Shown: piece after piece, positions 43,802 to 56,600 of the stretch | Numbering within the stretch: position 1 is the first letter of the stretch | Layout of the letters: every line of letters begins with the position of its first letter | Assembly (NCBI GenBank): GCA_934630735.1 | Contig: CAKTWK010000010.1 | Coordinates: 1 to 59,466 of the forward strand | Origin: an uncultured Collinsella sp. | GTDB lineage: Bacteria; Actinomycetota; Coriobacteriia; Coriobacteriales; Coriobacteriaceae | Length of the DNA: 59,466 nt | Direction of reading: 5' to 3' | The notes under the pieces: generated by a model | Seen by the model: the letters and a program-made list of their open reading frames with translations, nothing else | The model's database searches: none | Told to the model about the DNA's origin: nothing | Program-made: the position numbers and the translations under genes

Positions 43802-46684
43802 CTAAATAAACACGTCGACGAGGATGGGCATAAGGTTGAGCAGGCCAAACACCAGCGCCACGCCCCATCCGAGCTTAAAGCAGCTGCGCCAGGTGCTGCG
43901 CGCGAAGGTGTTGTCGATCAGCACCTCGACAAAGTACGTCGCAGCCATCACGACCAGGGCAACCAGCCAGCTCACCGGGTTGTCCCAGACAAAGAACATG
44001 CCCACCCACATCAAAAACAGCACGGTCTCGCACCAGTGCATAAGGGTCATCTTGGCCAGCGTGCTGCCGCTCATCTCGGTGGCGACGCCCTGGACGATCT
44101 CCTGATGCGCGTGATGCGAGTACGAAAGATCGAACGGCGACTTGCGCAGCTTGATGGTGAGCACCGCGAGCAGCGCGAGAAAAATGGGCGCGCTGTACAC
44201 GATGATGGGGGCCGACTGACCGGTCACGGCGATGGAATCGAAGCTGTCGGTGGCAAGATACAGGCCCACGCTCATCAGCAGAACGGCGGGCTCGTAACTC
44301 ATAACCTGCAGCAGCTCGCGGTCGGCACCGACCTGAGCAAACGGGCTTTGCGTCGAGGCGGACGCCAACACCACAAAGATCGCGGCGAGCGTCACCATAA
44401 AGGCGCACAGCAGCGTGTTGGAGCCCGACACAAAGATGCCGCCGCCCACGACGGTAAAGATGAGCGCGCATGCCATGTAGGTATCATCCATGGCGTTTAC
44501 GCTGGCAGGGGCCTTGCGCAGCAGCTTGGCAACGTCGTAGAAGGGCTGCAGCAGGCGCGGGCCCACGCGGCCCTGCATGCGGGCCGAAAGCTTGCGGTCA
44601 AGGCCGTCAATCAAACCGCCCACAAGCGGCGCAATCAGGGCAAACGCCACGGTGCCAATAAAAATGCCCACGACGCCCGAGCCTTCAAAATACTTGCCGC
44701 GCAGCACCGAGGGCGCGCTCATGGCAAGCCTCTCGGGCCCAATCCACGCGCAACACAGCAGCGCAAACAAGATAATGCTGCAGCACACGACGCTACCCGC
44801 GGGGCCAATACGCTTCTCGCCAAGGGCGTCCACCGAGTACCAATTGCGCTTTTCGGCCTTCACCTCGCGTCCCATCGAGCCGCGGAAATGGCGGTAATTG
44901 TCGGTTCCCACACCCGAAAGATATACGTTTACGTGCGGTTTGTTGCTCACGCGGAATGAAGTCAGCAGCACCACGGCGATAAACGCCACGATAACCACCA
45001 TCAGATACATGGCGTCCTTGCCAATAACGTACGGCACGCGGCCAAACACCATGGCCAAGTAAGGCGACACCAGACCGCTCGAGATAACCGGGAACGCCAC
45101 GCAGCACAGAATCAGCAGCGCGGCGATGGTGTTGAGGGCCATCCATTCGGTCTTATGGACATTGACCTCAACGTTTTGGGCCGTGGGGTCGACGCCCGAA
45201 AGCTTGGCAAGCCATTTACCCCAGAAGAAGAACGTCGCGGCCGAGCCAAAGGCAAGCACCATGATCATGAGCACGTTGCCAGTCTGCGCAAACGCCACCA
45301 GGGCGCCCCACTTGGACACGAGCATGCCAAACGGCGCCACAAACATGCCCATGATGCCCAGCATCATCAGACGCGTCAGGTGCGGCATGCGGCTGAACAT
45401 ACCGTCCATGTCCTCGATATTGCGGCTGCCGATATGATGCTCGGCCGTGCCCACGCACAGGAACAGCAGCGACTTGGCCACCGTGTGGAACAGGATTAGG
45501 AAGATGGCCGCCCATACGGCCTCGGGCGCGCCGACGCCCAGGCAAGCACTGATGAGGCCCAAGTTGGAAATGGTGGAGTACGCGAGTACGCGCTTGGCGT
45601 TGCTCTGCGAGAAGGCCATGAGGGCGGCGAGCAAAAACGTGATGGCACCCACACTCGTGACCATAAAGCCGGTCACGGGATAGATGGCATAGAGCGGGCT
45701 CAGTTTGACCATCAGGAACACGCCGGCTTTGACCATGGTTGACGAGTGCAGCAGGGCGCTCGTGGGCGTGGGGGCGACCATGGCGCCGAGCAGCCAGGTG
45801 TGGAACGGCATCTGTGCGGCCTTGGTGAGTGCGGCGAGCGACAGCAGAATGACCGGCATCACCAGCAGTGCAGATTGCGCGGTTCCGGCGCCGGAAAGCT
45901 CGATCATGCCCGAGATGGTCAGCGGCATGCCGTTCACGTGCAGGTACATAAGGCCCGCCAAAAACGCGATGCCGCCCAGCATGTTGAGGATGATCTGGGT
46001 GAAGGCGTTCTTGATGGCCTCGGGCGTGCGCGTGTAGCCAATCATAAGGAACGAGCACACGGTGGTGATTTCCCAGCCGCAGAACAGCCACTCAAGGTTG
46101 TCGCTCGTCACGATGACGAACATGGCCGAGAGGAACAGGAACATAAGCGCCAGGAACTGCGGGCGTCGGTCGGGCGCGGTTTGCCCGCGCAGCGCAGCCT
46201 CGTGCTCGTCGTGGGCCTGGAAGTCCTTCATATAACCCAAGGCATACACGCAGATAAGGCTGCCGACGATGCCGACGGCGAGGACCATGATCACGCTCAT
46301 GTAATCCAGGTAGAGCGGTGTCGCCGTGACGGCTTCGGCCGCGGGCAACGTCATGGCTGCAAAGGCGAGCGAGCCCACCAGCTGGACTATGCCGAGCACC
46401 ATGGTGAGCGCGTTCCTATATTTGTACGCGTTGTACAGGATGACGGCACACAGGATGACGTCGATGACGGAGCTGATGACGGAGAGCACGTGCGAGGTGC
46501 CCGGTGCCACCTCGAAGCTCTGCGGACCCGTGCCAAAAAACATGACGGCGACTACAGCTGTCACCGCCATAATAATGCCGGAACCTATGAGCCCCACCGC
46601 ATCGCGGGCGCGATCACCGTGCGCGAGCAGCATGCCCAGCGCCGGTACCAGCGGAAACAGGGTAAGGAAATACAATAGCGTCAT
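43802..46684 (-). CDS. Fused EchA-EchB membrane subunit of Ech hydrogenase
   Basis: A 960-residue polytopic membrane protein joining two normally separate subunits. Residues 1-about 620 are the NuoL/MrpA-like proton channel (EchA): LEWLFCGWEITTVCSFLMIGYT, the discontinuous helix KAAQMPFHTWLLGAM with its Lys, and LLHSSTMVKAGVFL. After a linker, about 655-960 form the NuoH-like subunit (EchB): MQGRVGPRLLQPFYDVAKLL, and FDLSYSHHAHQEIVQG near the end. The reading frame is continuous with no internal stop. It translocates H+ or Na+ with ferredoxin-dependent H2 formation. It is first in the operon, which then runs C, D, E, F, the order known for Ech. GGGGGAG lies eight bases before its ATG. Confidence 0.93.
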   Translation of the reverse strand: MTLLYFLTLFPLVPALGMLLAHGDRARDAVGLIGSGIIMAVTAVVAVMFFGTGPQSFEVAPGTSHVLSVISSVIDVILCAVILYNAYKYRNALTMVLGIVQLVGSLAFAAMTLPAAEAVTATPLYLDYMSVIMVLAVGIVGSLICVYALGYMKDFQAHDEHEAALRGQTAPDRRPQFLALMFLFLSAMFVIVTSDNLEWLFCGWEITTVCSFLMIGYTRTPEAIKNAFTQIILNMLGGIAFLAGLMYLHVNGMPLTISGMIELSGAGTAQSALLVMPVILLSLAALTKAAQMPFHTWLLGAMVAPTPTSALLHSSTMVKAGVFLMVKLSPLYAIYPVTGFMVTSVGAITFLLAALMAFSQSNAKRVLAYSTISNLGLISACLGVGAPEAVWAAIFLILFHTVAKSLLFLCVGTAEHHIGSRNIEDMDGMFSRMPHLTRLMMLGIMGMFVAPFGMLVSKWGALVAFAQTGNVLMIMVLAFGSAATFFFWGKWLAKLSGVDPTAQNVEVNVHKTEWMALNTIAALLILCCVAFPVISSGLVSPYLAMVFGRVPYVIGKDAMYLMVVIVAFIAVVLLTSFRVSNKPHVNVYLSGVGTDNYRHFRGSMGREVKAEKRNWYSVDALGEKRIGPAGSVVCCSIILFALLCCAWIGPERLAMSAPSVLRGKYFEGSGVVGIFIGTVAFALIAPLVGGLIDGLDRKLSARMQGRVGPRLLQPFYDVAKLLRKAPASVNAMDDTYMACALIFTVVGGGIFVSGSNTLLCAFMVTLAAIFVVLASASTQSPFAQVGADRELLQVMSYEPAVLLMSVGLYLATDSFDSIAVTGQSAPIIVYSAPIFLALLAVLTIKLRKSPFDLSYSHHAHQEIVQGVATEMSGSTLAKMTLMHWCETVLFLMWVGMFFVWDNPVSWLVALVVMAATYFVEVLIDNTFARSTWRSCFKLGWGVALVFGLLNLMPILVDVFI

Positions 46685-46827
46685 ACCATCACTCCCCCAT
46701 GCAAAAACGCTGCAATTGTTTAACGTTATAGCTCAATAGAGGAGTAGCGGCTGCGGGTTTTCGGTCAACTGGGGAGTTTTAGGCGTACGGGGCAAGGAGT
46801 CTGTCCGCATTGGAGTAGAGGGGCGGC

Positions 46828-46853
46828 AAGAAAAATGCGCCCCTGTGGGCGCA
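46828..46853 (-). terminator. Terminator of the HTH gene
   Basis: Minus-strand TGCGCCC-ACAG-GGGCGCA followed by TTTTTC, 12 bases past the stop of the small HTH gene and upstream of the hydrogenase promoter. Confidence 0.85.
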
Positions 46854-46865
46854 CCATCCCGTTCG

Positions 46866-47261
46866 CTATTTCGCTTTTTTAACGCGCGGCTTGCGACCGC
46901 GCGGCTTATCGACCAGCGCAGATTCACCGCTCTCGCGATACTGGCGGCACCAGGCCTTAACCGAAGACTCGCTGGGAATCTTGTACTTGATCATGGCCTC
47001 GCGAACCGTCAGACCGTTTTCCAGACGGTCCTTAACCACGGCGAGTTTAACGTCGTACGAATAGGTGTGATGACGAGCGCCCGCATTGAGCACGGCGTCG
47101 GCACCGCCCACGGCATATGCGCGGGCCCACTGACGAGCCGTGGCCTGGGGAATGCCAAGCTTTGCGGCGAGGGCGCGGTGACCGACCCCCTCTTGGAGGA
47201 TCTCGACGGCGCGCTGCCTAACCTCGGGCGCATGCGTGCGAGTCCTAGTTGCTTCCGACAT
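46866..47261 (-). CDS. Orphan IS3-type helix-turn-helix protein
   Basis: A 131-residue DNA-binding protein with two HTH units of the transposase OrfA/InsJ type (QRAVEILQEGVGHRALAAKLGI then VREAMIKYKIPSESSVKAWCRQY). A basic AT-hook-like end RGRKPRVKKAK follows. In insertion sequences this precedes an integrase-type OrfB, but none is present and no terminal repeats are seen. It may be a remnant or a domesticated regulator. An ATG (47261) and a GTG three codons earlier are both possible starts; AAGAAG is best spaced for the ATG. Confidence 0.82.
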   Translation of the reverse strand: MSEATRTRTHAPEVRQRAVEILQEGVGHRALAAKLGIPQATARQWARAYAVGGADAVLNAGARHHTYSYDVKLAVVKDRLENGLTVREAMIKYKIPSESSVKAWCRQYRESGESALVDKPRGRKPRVKKAK

Positions 47262-47270
47262 ACCTGCCAC

Positions 47271-47635
47271 TTCTTAGCCTTAACCGTTAATCTGCTTTCT
47301 TACGTGCAGGTTAGATAGTAGCATTTTGCTGTTCGCGCGTAGCAGTTAATTGAAAATTGCAGCGGTGGCATCTGGGCATTTGCCATTAATTTGTAACAGT
47401 TCTTTAGGTTTTATTTACGCAGCTAGTTGGCTCGCGGCTCATTGACGGTGTTTTACCAACCAGATTGGTATCTTTTTGTTTGGCTGGTATGGTTTGTGTA
47501 ATTATTAACCCCTCGTCAGTCCGCACCTAACACGTCAGCTTTCCACTTGCTTTCCAGCTTTCCACCTTAGGTGGCAAGTTACGTGGAAAGTTGGAAAGCT
47601 GATGGAGGGCTGGAGCAGCAGCAGACCGAGCGAAC
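47271..47635. other. Gene-free AT-rich gap with nested palindromes
   Basis: No credible gene. A long imperfect hairpin spans 47535-47602: outer arms TCAGCTTTCCA and TGGAAAGCTGA are exact, and CCACC-TTA-GGTGG forms the centre. A second, weaker repeat ACCAACCAGATTGGT with a nearby GGCTGGTATGG lies around 47455-47503. It presumably holds the HTH promoter and another REP-like element. Confidence 0.6.
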
Positions 47636-47670
47636 AAGAAAAAAGGGCGGCAACCGGGTAGTTGCCGCCC
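47636..47670 (-). terminator. Terminator of the giant secreted protein gene
   Basis: Minus-strand GGGCGGCAAC-TACCCG-GTTGCCGCCC stem followed by TTTTTTCTT, nine bases past the stop codon. Confidence 0.9.
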
Positions 47671-47679
47671 CTCGCGTGG

Positions 47680-50600
47680 CTAGTTGGTTTTCGTCTCATG
47701 GGGAATGCCCTTGGTGTTGATGCGCGCCAGCGTGTACGTCACGTAGTCAGAGTTCGCATAGCCGGCGAGGTTGCTGGCGTTAACCGGCGTGTCGTTGACA
47801 CCGACGCCGGACATATGAGCCGTAAGCACCAAGCGGTAGTTGGCATAAGTTTGGCCCTTGCCCTCAACATCTGTGTTCACCTTAACGCGGAAGGCATGCT
47901 CAAAGGCAAGGCTGTTGCCGTCGCGCGTGGCGAACGCGCCGCCAGTCCCCTTGCTATCAGTAAATACGTAATTCTTGCCATCGGCGCTCAAAGAGCCGTT
48001 AGCCAACTTGTCGCTACCGAGCACCGTAATGTAATTATTGATACCGCTGACCTGAGCATACGAGCCATCATCCTGGCGCTGCTGCAAGCTCAACGTATAC
48101 GTTACCGTATCGGCACTGGAAATCATTGCCTCGGCACCCGTGAGCTTGGACAAATCATACGTTCCCACCAGAGCGATTTCGCCGTCGGCGGACTTGAGGT
48201 CATCGATGTTGATACCCAGCTGCGACTTCTTTGAAGCCTCGAGCGCAATAGTCGAGGAGCCCACGTCCATGCGGTAGTATCCAGCTTTGCCGTCGATGTA
48301 TGCCGAGTTGCTACTGGTGCTGAGCGTTTCGTCATTCGTAGAGAGGTACGCACGATAGTTGGGCTTTGTGTACCTATCTGTGCCGCCATTCTGCGAAGCG
48401 ATAATACCAGCCTGGCACGCAGGCTCCGTCATGGCGAGATTCGCCTTCATGGTAATGGTGAATTGGTTGTTATGGCTCTTGGCAGCCTCACGAATGCCGG
48501 AAAGGTCGATGGCCTTGCCACTGGCATCGGCGAGCACAAGCGACATGTCGCCGCCCGCTGCAGACCAGTCTTTGGCAGCAATCGCCGGCGTTTCCGTCGT
48601 GCCGGCATCAGTCCACTTAGAACCATCCCACGTGTAGTAGTTGCCCCCCACCTTCACATAGAACGAATACGTGCCCTGGGTTCCAGTCGGGTAGCCATGC
48701 GCGCCCGCAGCACTGCCGTTCTTCCCGTAGTTCACGAGCGAAGAATCCAGCTGGTAGTACAGCGCGTCGGAGCTCGTGTATTGCTGGTTCGGGTCGAACT
48801 TCACGGTGTCGCTTACCTTCATGGTAAGCGGATAGGTGACATCGAGAAGCTCCATCCGTTTGATGCCGTCCTCGTTGTTATCGATGAGGTCGTGCGTGTA
48901 GTTGGATGTCACGCTGTAGGTCGAGGCCGTATTCTGGTGCCCATCCTCGGCAGCCTTGTCGTCGGCCGCTTTCTTGCCTCGCAGCAGGTAGTTGATGTGC
49001 TCGTTGAGGCTCGTGTCCACCGTAGTTGCGGTGTAGCCGTTGACACCCGCAGAGCCCGCCGGCGTGCGCACCACCAAGTAGAAGTTCTCACTCTTGGGCT
49101 CTTCCTTGGCAACGGAGAGGGTATAGAACGTGCCCGTCGCGTCGGAAGAAGTGCGCGCGCGGTAGTACGCGCCATCGACCTTGGCGCCAGCCATCTTCGC
49201 GAGTTCGGCCTGGCTCTTGTCCTTGACCTCGGCATCGGTGAGTTTGACCCAGGCACCGTCCTTGTCCTCCTTGTGCGTCACGCCCACGATTTCGCTCAGC
49301 CACGGCTCGACGTAGGCATTGTTGCCGGCATCCACAAAGTCGGTGAGCTTGACCGACGCTGCTCCGCCCGCGCCCACCGTGCAGTGATATTCACGGTTGT
49401 TATGAGCAGTGTCCACGAGCGTGAGCTGCGTGCCCTTGGGCAGCGTGGCGCCGAAGGTGATGCTCTTGTTGAGCGGGCCCATGGAGCCACCGGCTTCGAG
49501 CAGCGTGTTCCAGCCGTAAGCGACTGCCTCGCCCCGGGCGCTGCCATAGGTCCAGGTAAGGTAACCGGTCATGGTATCGCCGCTGCTCACAAGCACGTGA
49601 TTGTCGTATTGAGTCGCAAAGTCGGCAGCCTTGAAGTTCGCGCCCTCGGAGTAGGTGGCGGTGAAGTCGATCTCGAGCATGCGCTTAACGATGATGGGCA
49701 CCTGCACGCGGTAGCTCTGGCCGGCCTCGCTAAAAGTGACCGTGAGCAGCGTGAAGCGGCCCCGCTCGTTGTCCCAGTCGGTACTCGCGCGGAAAGCCAT
49801 GGAGCTCGTGCCGTTGTTGAGCACCTTGAGCGTGGGCGTTTGCGAGGCGGTTGCGTCCTTGACGAAGGCGCCGTTATCGGCAAGCGAGAAGACCTCAGCG
49901 GTGGCGGTCACGTGCTTGGCGCTGCCGTTGAGGCGGCGGGCATCGGAAAAGCCGCCGTTAGTCACGATGTTCAGATACTTCTCGACCGTCGTCGTGTCGT
50001 TGCCGGGAATCATGAGTACAGGGAAGTCGGTTGCAGCCTTCTTGCCCGAAGTAACGTTGTTGGTGTTGAAAGTGCTCTTTGAGCTGTCCGCACTGTAGGT
50101 TTTCTTGTTTTGGTACGTGCCGTCATCATTGATGCCGCTAATGTTGGTGTAGGTGTAGCGGCCGGGAACACTGGTGCCTGCCTCGCTCTGGATGGTCGTC
50201 GCGGTGTCAATGGCGACACCGTCGCCAAACAGATAGCGATCAGTGGTGTCGTCGTTGGAGGCACGCACCGCCAGCGTGCTCACGGGGCTCGTGGTCACGT
50301 ACGGGCTTGCCGCCGTGGTAGCGGTATCGTCCGCACCGTAGAGCGTTTTGTTCTCGTTGGGCACGGCAGCCGTGCCGTTGTAGTCGCCGAAGGCAATATA
50401 AGTTTTCCTGTTTACGGCGGCCGTATTGGTCGTGTAAACCATCGGCGGCAGGTCGCTCGTGGTCTTGCCGTTTCCGGGCTTTACGTTCACGCCCGCTGCG
50501 GAAAGGCTGTACTTATTATCTCCTGTGTCAACCTCGCCCAAGAGCACGCCCTGCTTAACGCCGGATTTGTAGGTGTTGCTGTCCATGAGCACGTTTACCA

Positions 50601-53600
50601 GATGGAACTGGCCGCGTCCATTGCCCGCAATGCCGCCGTTGGAAGTTCCGCTAAACGTGGTGTTGGAAACCTTTGTGTTGGTGATGTCGATGACGTCGGC
50701 ACCGTTGTGAATCATGCCAAGCAGACCGCCGCTCCGGTCGCCCCCGATCGTAGCGCCCTCAATCGTGATGTTGTTGCAGGCCATACTCAAATCGCTATGG
50801 TAGTAGCCGATAAGCCCGCCCGAGCGTTGATTGATATCGGCAAAGTTGACATTCTTAACGCTGCAGTCATCGAACCAATACTTGTTGGGTTTGTAGGGGC
50901 TGCTCGTAACCCTGCCAAACAGACCGCCCACATTGCGGATGCCTTCTCCGTCTATACCGCCAATGATGACATTCTCGGTGCCGTTTCCAGCATCAACGCG
51001 CACGTTGCTCATAGAAATAATGCCGCCACGGGCACATCCGGCCACGCCGCCAGCGCCCATGTAATCATAGGTGTTCTTCTTCACAGTGGCGAGCACATTC
51101 ACCCCAGAGAGAACTGCCGTGCACGACCACCGATCCGCTGTAGTGGTACCGATGTCGGTGTTGACCGAGATATCGCTTAAATCGGCATAGCCGAGCACAC
51201 CGCCCACGTTGGGTGTTGTCCCCGTGGCAGTTATGGTCGAGTTTTCGCCAACAGTCTTTTCACTCACCCCTTTGGCTGCGGTTGTCCACACGCCGCACGC
51301 CGAGGCGACCGTACCCACGTAGCCGCCGACGTACTTCTCGCCCGTAACGCTAAGACCGGTGTATGAGCAGTCGTAGAGATACATGGGTGCCCACGTGGAG
51401 CTGAATTTGACCATATAGGTCACGTCACTGTCCGTACTTCTGCTGGCGCGGCCCGAGCTGCCAAGAAGCCCTCCTACGCTCTTAGCGCCCGACACGGTGC
51501 AGTTCTTCATCTGCACATTGCGGTAGACGCCGCACGTCCAGACGTCGTAGTTGGCCGTTGCGCCCGCCAAAAGACCGGTGCCGATAAGGTCGTTCGTCGC
51601 CTGTCCCGGTTTGGCTTCGCCGTTGGTGTCGATATAGGTGAGCGCTACGTTGCAGTTGCTAAAGGTGAGGTCTTTGACCTGCGCGCCGTCGTTCGCGGTG
51701 ACGCTCTGCCCCACATTAGTGGAGGTGAACATCACGGTGCTGAACAGGCCGCCTACGCCCGAGACCTTATAGTCGTCGTCGGCGTATTCGACGGCGCCGT
51801 AGGCGGCGTCTTCGGTACCCACCGTGATGGTGGCGCCGTTACCGTCGATCGTGGCTATGTGCGGCGTGATGCGGTCGCGGTCGGTGGTCGCCTCGTTCGA
51901 GTTGCAGGCATTGGAATAGTAGCGGCCGTTGAGGCCCACATATCCTGTGCCGTAGCCGGTCATATCGTAGGTGGTGCCCTTCTTGAACTCCAAGCTCATG
52001 CCGATCGATTTCGACGCGCACACATAGCCCGTTTGGTAGTCGGCAGCATAGGACGCCACCAGGTGGGGCGAGTTCACATCGCTGTCCGTGTCAAGCGGGC
52101 CGTGCCACCCCTGCTTGCCGGGAGCTTTCTGGTCGTCGTTTTTGGCAGTCTCGAAATCGCCGGCAGCGCTCATAGGCTTGCCCACGCAGTCGTAGCTGGC
52201 ATTTCGTACCTTGCCATAGTTCTTGTTGCCAAACAAATAGCCGCATATCGCCGGATCTTGCGTATCGCTGCCCCAGTACGCCTTGGAGCCGCGGAACACA
52301 CCGTAATCGGCATAGTTGGTATGTGCCGCGCCAGCGCCCGCGCCCGAGCTAATGATGGCCGAGAGCACCAAAAGGCCTTGGGGATTTTCCACCGTAGTCA
52401 CGGGCGCCTCAGCGTTGGTGCCGATGTACTTATTGTCGGTGCCCGTGGTGGTGACACAGGGGGTTCCCTTGTTTATGAGCTCGTTGATTTTGTAGTTGGC
52501 GTCACCGTTATCGACGTTGCAGCCCTCGCTAAAGGCATAGCCGTCGATCACGCGGCCAACGTAAGAGTTATCGTACTGGTCATACTTTGCGGCATCTTCC
52601 TCAATGGGCTTGTACTTTTTGTTCTTTGTACCACCACGCCACGAGGTGCCCGTGTTGCGGAAAATCACGCCGCCACCCGCAATAGCGCCAACGTAGCCGC
52701 CAATGGGAACAAGGTACGAGTCGCCAGCAACGGTAAAGCCGTACGTCGTCGAGCCGCTATTTGGATCGTTTACGACCACACCATCAATAATGTTATCGCC
52801 GCCAAGAATGCAGCCGATAACGCCGCCGAAAAACGCCGTCGGAACGCCGTCGGAATCCTTGTCAGAATAAGTAATAGTCGCTTGCGCGTTCACATAGTTG
52901 ATGTTGAGGCTGCGCACAACGCTGCCGTAGCTATAAGGAATAAGACCGCGAAGCGAACCCTTGTTATTCTCTATCTTGATGGTTGCGTTTTTATTATCAC
53001 TGCCAAAGTTGCCAACGATGACGCCCCTAAACGGGTTGGCCCTATTTCCAAAACCGCCAAACGATGCGCCGTCGAGGGTGATCGTATTGTCCTTGGCAGA
53101 CTCAATGCTGTAATACGCGCTTTGCACATAGCGGTGCATAGTTTCGTCGCTCAGTGTCTGCGAGGAATCGGTCGTTTCGCCGGTCTTCTTCTCCCATTTT
53201 TTATCGGTACCGTTCGCCTGCTTATAGACGTACGTAACCTCATTGTCGGTTGTATTGTCGCTACGGCGAGTGCAAAGCCTACTCTGGTCAGCGACAATGG
53301 TGACCTCCCAGCCATCCAGCGCCGTCATGTTATTAATGTAGTTGGCAATAGCGTTCATCTCCGCCGCGTCCGTGACGGAATAAGGATCGCCGTAGGTACC
53401 GCATCCCTTTACCAGCTTTGGAATACGCTGGTTGACCCTAATCTCATGGTATTGGACGCCGTTCTCGGTGGCCTCCCCCTTATAAACATAAGGGAGATAG
53501 TCGCCAAACCGAGGATTCTTGGCATTTGCCGGCTTTTTATCAACCGTCACCAAGCCGTTTTCGGTGCCATATGTCGCTTCGTCGTAATACCAAAGCTGCT

Positions 53601-56600
53601 TACCGGAGTACTCCTTGTTCTTGGCATCGATTTCGCTTCCGTACGTCACCATGTTTTCGCCGGCATCGGCCTTAGTAAAGGTGTAGTCCGCAGAGCCCGT
53701 ACCAGTGGTCGCGTAGCCAAAGCTCTCCAACAGGCTCGCATGAGTAAAAATCGTATTTCCCTTTTGGCTGGGCAAGCTGATTCGCTCAAACTTCGCCGTC
53801 ACCTGATCGGAATTCTTGCCATAGCCCAATCGACCGAACAGGCTGGAAGCTGCAGTTTTATTAGCACCAACAGCGTCAACATAATTGGACGTCGTTACAT
53901 TTTTCACGTCCAGGTTTACATACCTTGTAATGGCGTTAATCAAAAGCGGAGCATATTCCTTATCTTCCGCCCCGTCCACTTGCAAGTCGTCAAGAGTTAG
54001 TGCATCGATTTTGATAGTCGACATTTTGGTGCCAGATGATCCATAGGCGCAACGAAGCACCAGCGCACCCGATACGCTTTCTGGGTCGAGCCCCTTTGCA
54101 GTATCGTTTTTTACCCTGCCGACTGTTCCCGACAGCGTTACGCCTGTAACAGTAAGGTCCTTACCTCCAATCGTGCGAATAAGGCCACAGTGCATGTTCT
54201 CATGTTGTGTAGCCAAAGTATTGCTTTTATTATTCTTCTGTTCAGCCTTTATCTGTGAGTAGCAGAAAACAATCTTTGCGTTTTTTACGGTCACCGCATT
54301 GGCGCCATTTGGGTTCGAGGGGTAGTAGCTATAGCCCGTCAAGTCGATAGTAATCTGAGCGCCTCGGTCAAGCCCAATCTGATTGTTCGTGAAAATAATT
54401 TTTTTATCGCCCGTTAGGTCGCCGTACGTCGCTTCTGGAGCATACTGCCTCGCCGCCCATAAAACGAGATGCTCGGGCGTGTTCATTGCGGCTGCGTTTT
54501 TGTATTCAGAGCTGGTCACCACAGTCAACGCTCTGTCCAGATTGTAGTAGTAGCGGACAGAACCGTTTACTTTGGGGAGCTTATCAGGAGAAATGCGATT
54601 TCGATAGCTATTATCTTTAGCGGGATCTCCGCTCATGTCTAGCTTTTGGCCCTCGGTATGAAGCGAGACGACCGCGTTGCAGCCGTTATCAATCAGCTTG
54701 CTTTTGGGCTTTACGCCATTTGCAAGCCATTCGTCGTATATCTTTACTTTCGGGGCGGTGATAGACAGGCCGCCTACGGCATAGGCCGTGCCCCACCAGG
54801 CCTTGTCCTCCAAATATAGACCGCTATAGGAGGTCTCGGCACCAAAGCCATTAGTTGAATCAGATGTACTGCCTCGAGCAATAAGAACACCAAGCGTGGT
54901 GGCATTATTAGCGGTAAAGGAAGCTCTGCCCAAATTGATAGCGTAGTCGTTGATGATCCAGTGGCCGCTAGCGGCATACACGAGGCCGCCGACCTCGGTA
55001 GAGTTTTCTGCAGTCACGGTCGTGTTATTGGAAGTTTTTAGGGCGTAGGTGCTGTCGCTGGTATTCGCATCAGCATCGCCAATGGTGACGATGGCGTTGC
55101 CCCAGCTGTAGCCCAGAAGACCACCGGCGCCGTTGAGCTTATCGCCGTTCTTGCCCACGGTCATAGCGAATCTACTAAAGCTAAGACCGGTAATGGTAAC
55201 GTACTTCTTGTTCGATCCCTGAGCAATGCAGCCGATAAACCCGCCGACCTGGGCAATCTTGCCGCCGGCGCAATCGCCGGTTTTGATTTCGCCGCCGACT
55301 TCGAGGCCCGTAACATTGAATGTCGAGGCATAGTCGCCCACGTAGCCGATGGCGCCGCCAATGCGCATATTGCCGTTAAGCGTTAGAGCTTTAGTGATGG
55401 TCGCCTGGGCCCTGCTGTTGCCCTCAAACGCAACCGTAGAAGCCGCCAACACGCTTCCCGCAATACCACCAATGTTCACGTCATTGGCAAACGTATCATC
55501 ACACGCGATATTCGTTTTGCAGGTTACGCCAGACAATGACAGGTTGCCGACGATGGTACCCGCAAGCGGCCCGGCATCGATAGCCGAGCCGTTATCGAAC
55601 TTCATGGAGCCAGCGATTGTGACGTTGGAGATGGTTGCGCCGTTGACGGCCGCGAACAAGCCTAAGCGGCCGTGGCGGTAGATTTTGCCGTTGCCGTTGC
55701 TCGTGTCATTGCCGTTGAGCACAGCTTCACCACGCTTGCCGTACGGCTCGCCGACGGCAAGGTTAATTGTGCCGCCACCGTTCAGCGTTCCCGAGAAAAC
55801 TTGCGAGCCGTCTGCACGATTCTGCGTGAAACCCGTCAAGCCCGTGCCCTTGAGATCAATAGTGCCGTTCACCGTAATGGTCGAGGACTGTAGGCCATTC
55901 AGATTGTTTTCAGTAACGCCTTCGACCATTGAGTAGTAGCCGTTAGTTTGCCAGGTAATCGCCAGCTTTGCGAAATCGTCGATACTTGCCAGCGCGAATG
56001 CATCGCCAGTTTTTACGAGCTTAGAGCTAAAGTTCCACCGGTGCGCTTCGTTGATGGAGATGAGGTCCTCGCTCAACGGGTTGCCCAAACGAATGACTTG
56101 GCCGCAGCTGTACACGTCATCGATCTTGACGGGCGTAGAGGGGCGCTTATATTGCCATTTCGTGGTATCGCCTGCGGCGGTGCCGCTATCGCTTCCGCTA
56201 CCGGCGGCAAAAATCAGCGAGTTGAAGTTCTCATAAATCAGCTGCGCAGTGTGATCATTTTCTACGAAGGTGGCATCCGACAGGTCGGTGATACCGCTGA
56301 ACTTGACGATGCCGAGCCACGATGACCCAACGACTCCGGCAAAGCCGCCGTTTGTGCCGCCGATGGTAGCGCCGCTGGCGGTTTTGACCTTCAGGCCACG
56401 CACTTCTAGAACGTTGTTTGTGTCCACGACGCCCACGGCGCCGCCGTATTTGCCATTTGCGCTGGCGTAGCCCGAGGTTGAGCATGTCACTGTTGCATCA
56501 CTGATGACCACGGCGGACACGTTAGCACTCCCGCCGCCTTCGCCAAGGTAGCCTACTAGGCCGCCTGCGTAGGTGAGTTTGCCGTTGGAGCCCACGCCGA

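Noticed and set aside
51859..54000. Plus-strand open frame of 713 codons opposite the giant protein gene
   Set aside because: It has no recognisable domain, and the minus-strand frame is continuous for 10.6 kb with signal peptide and terminator.
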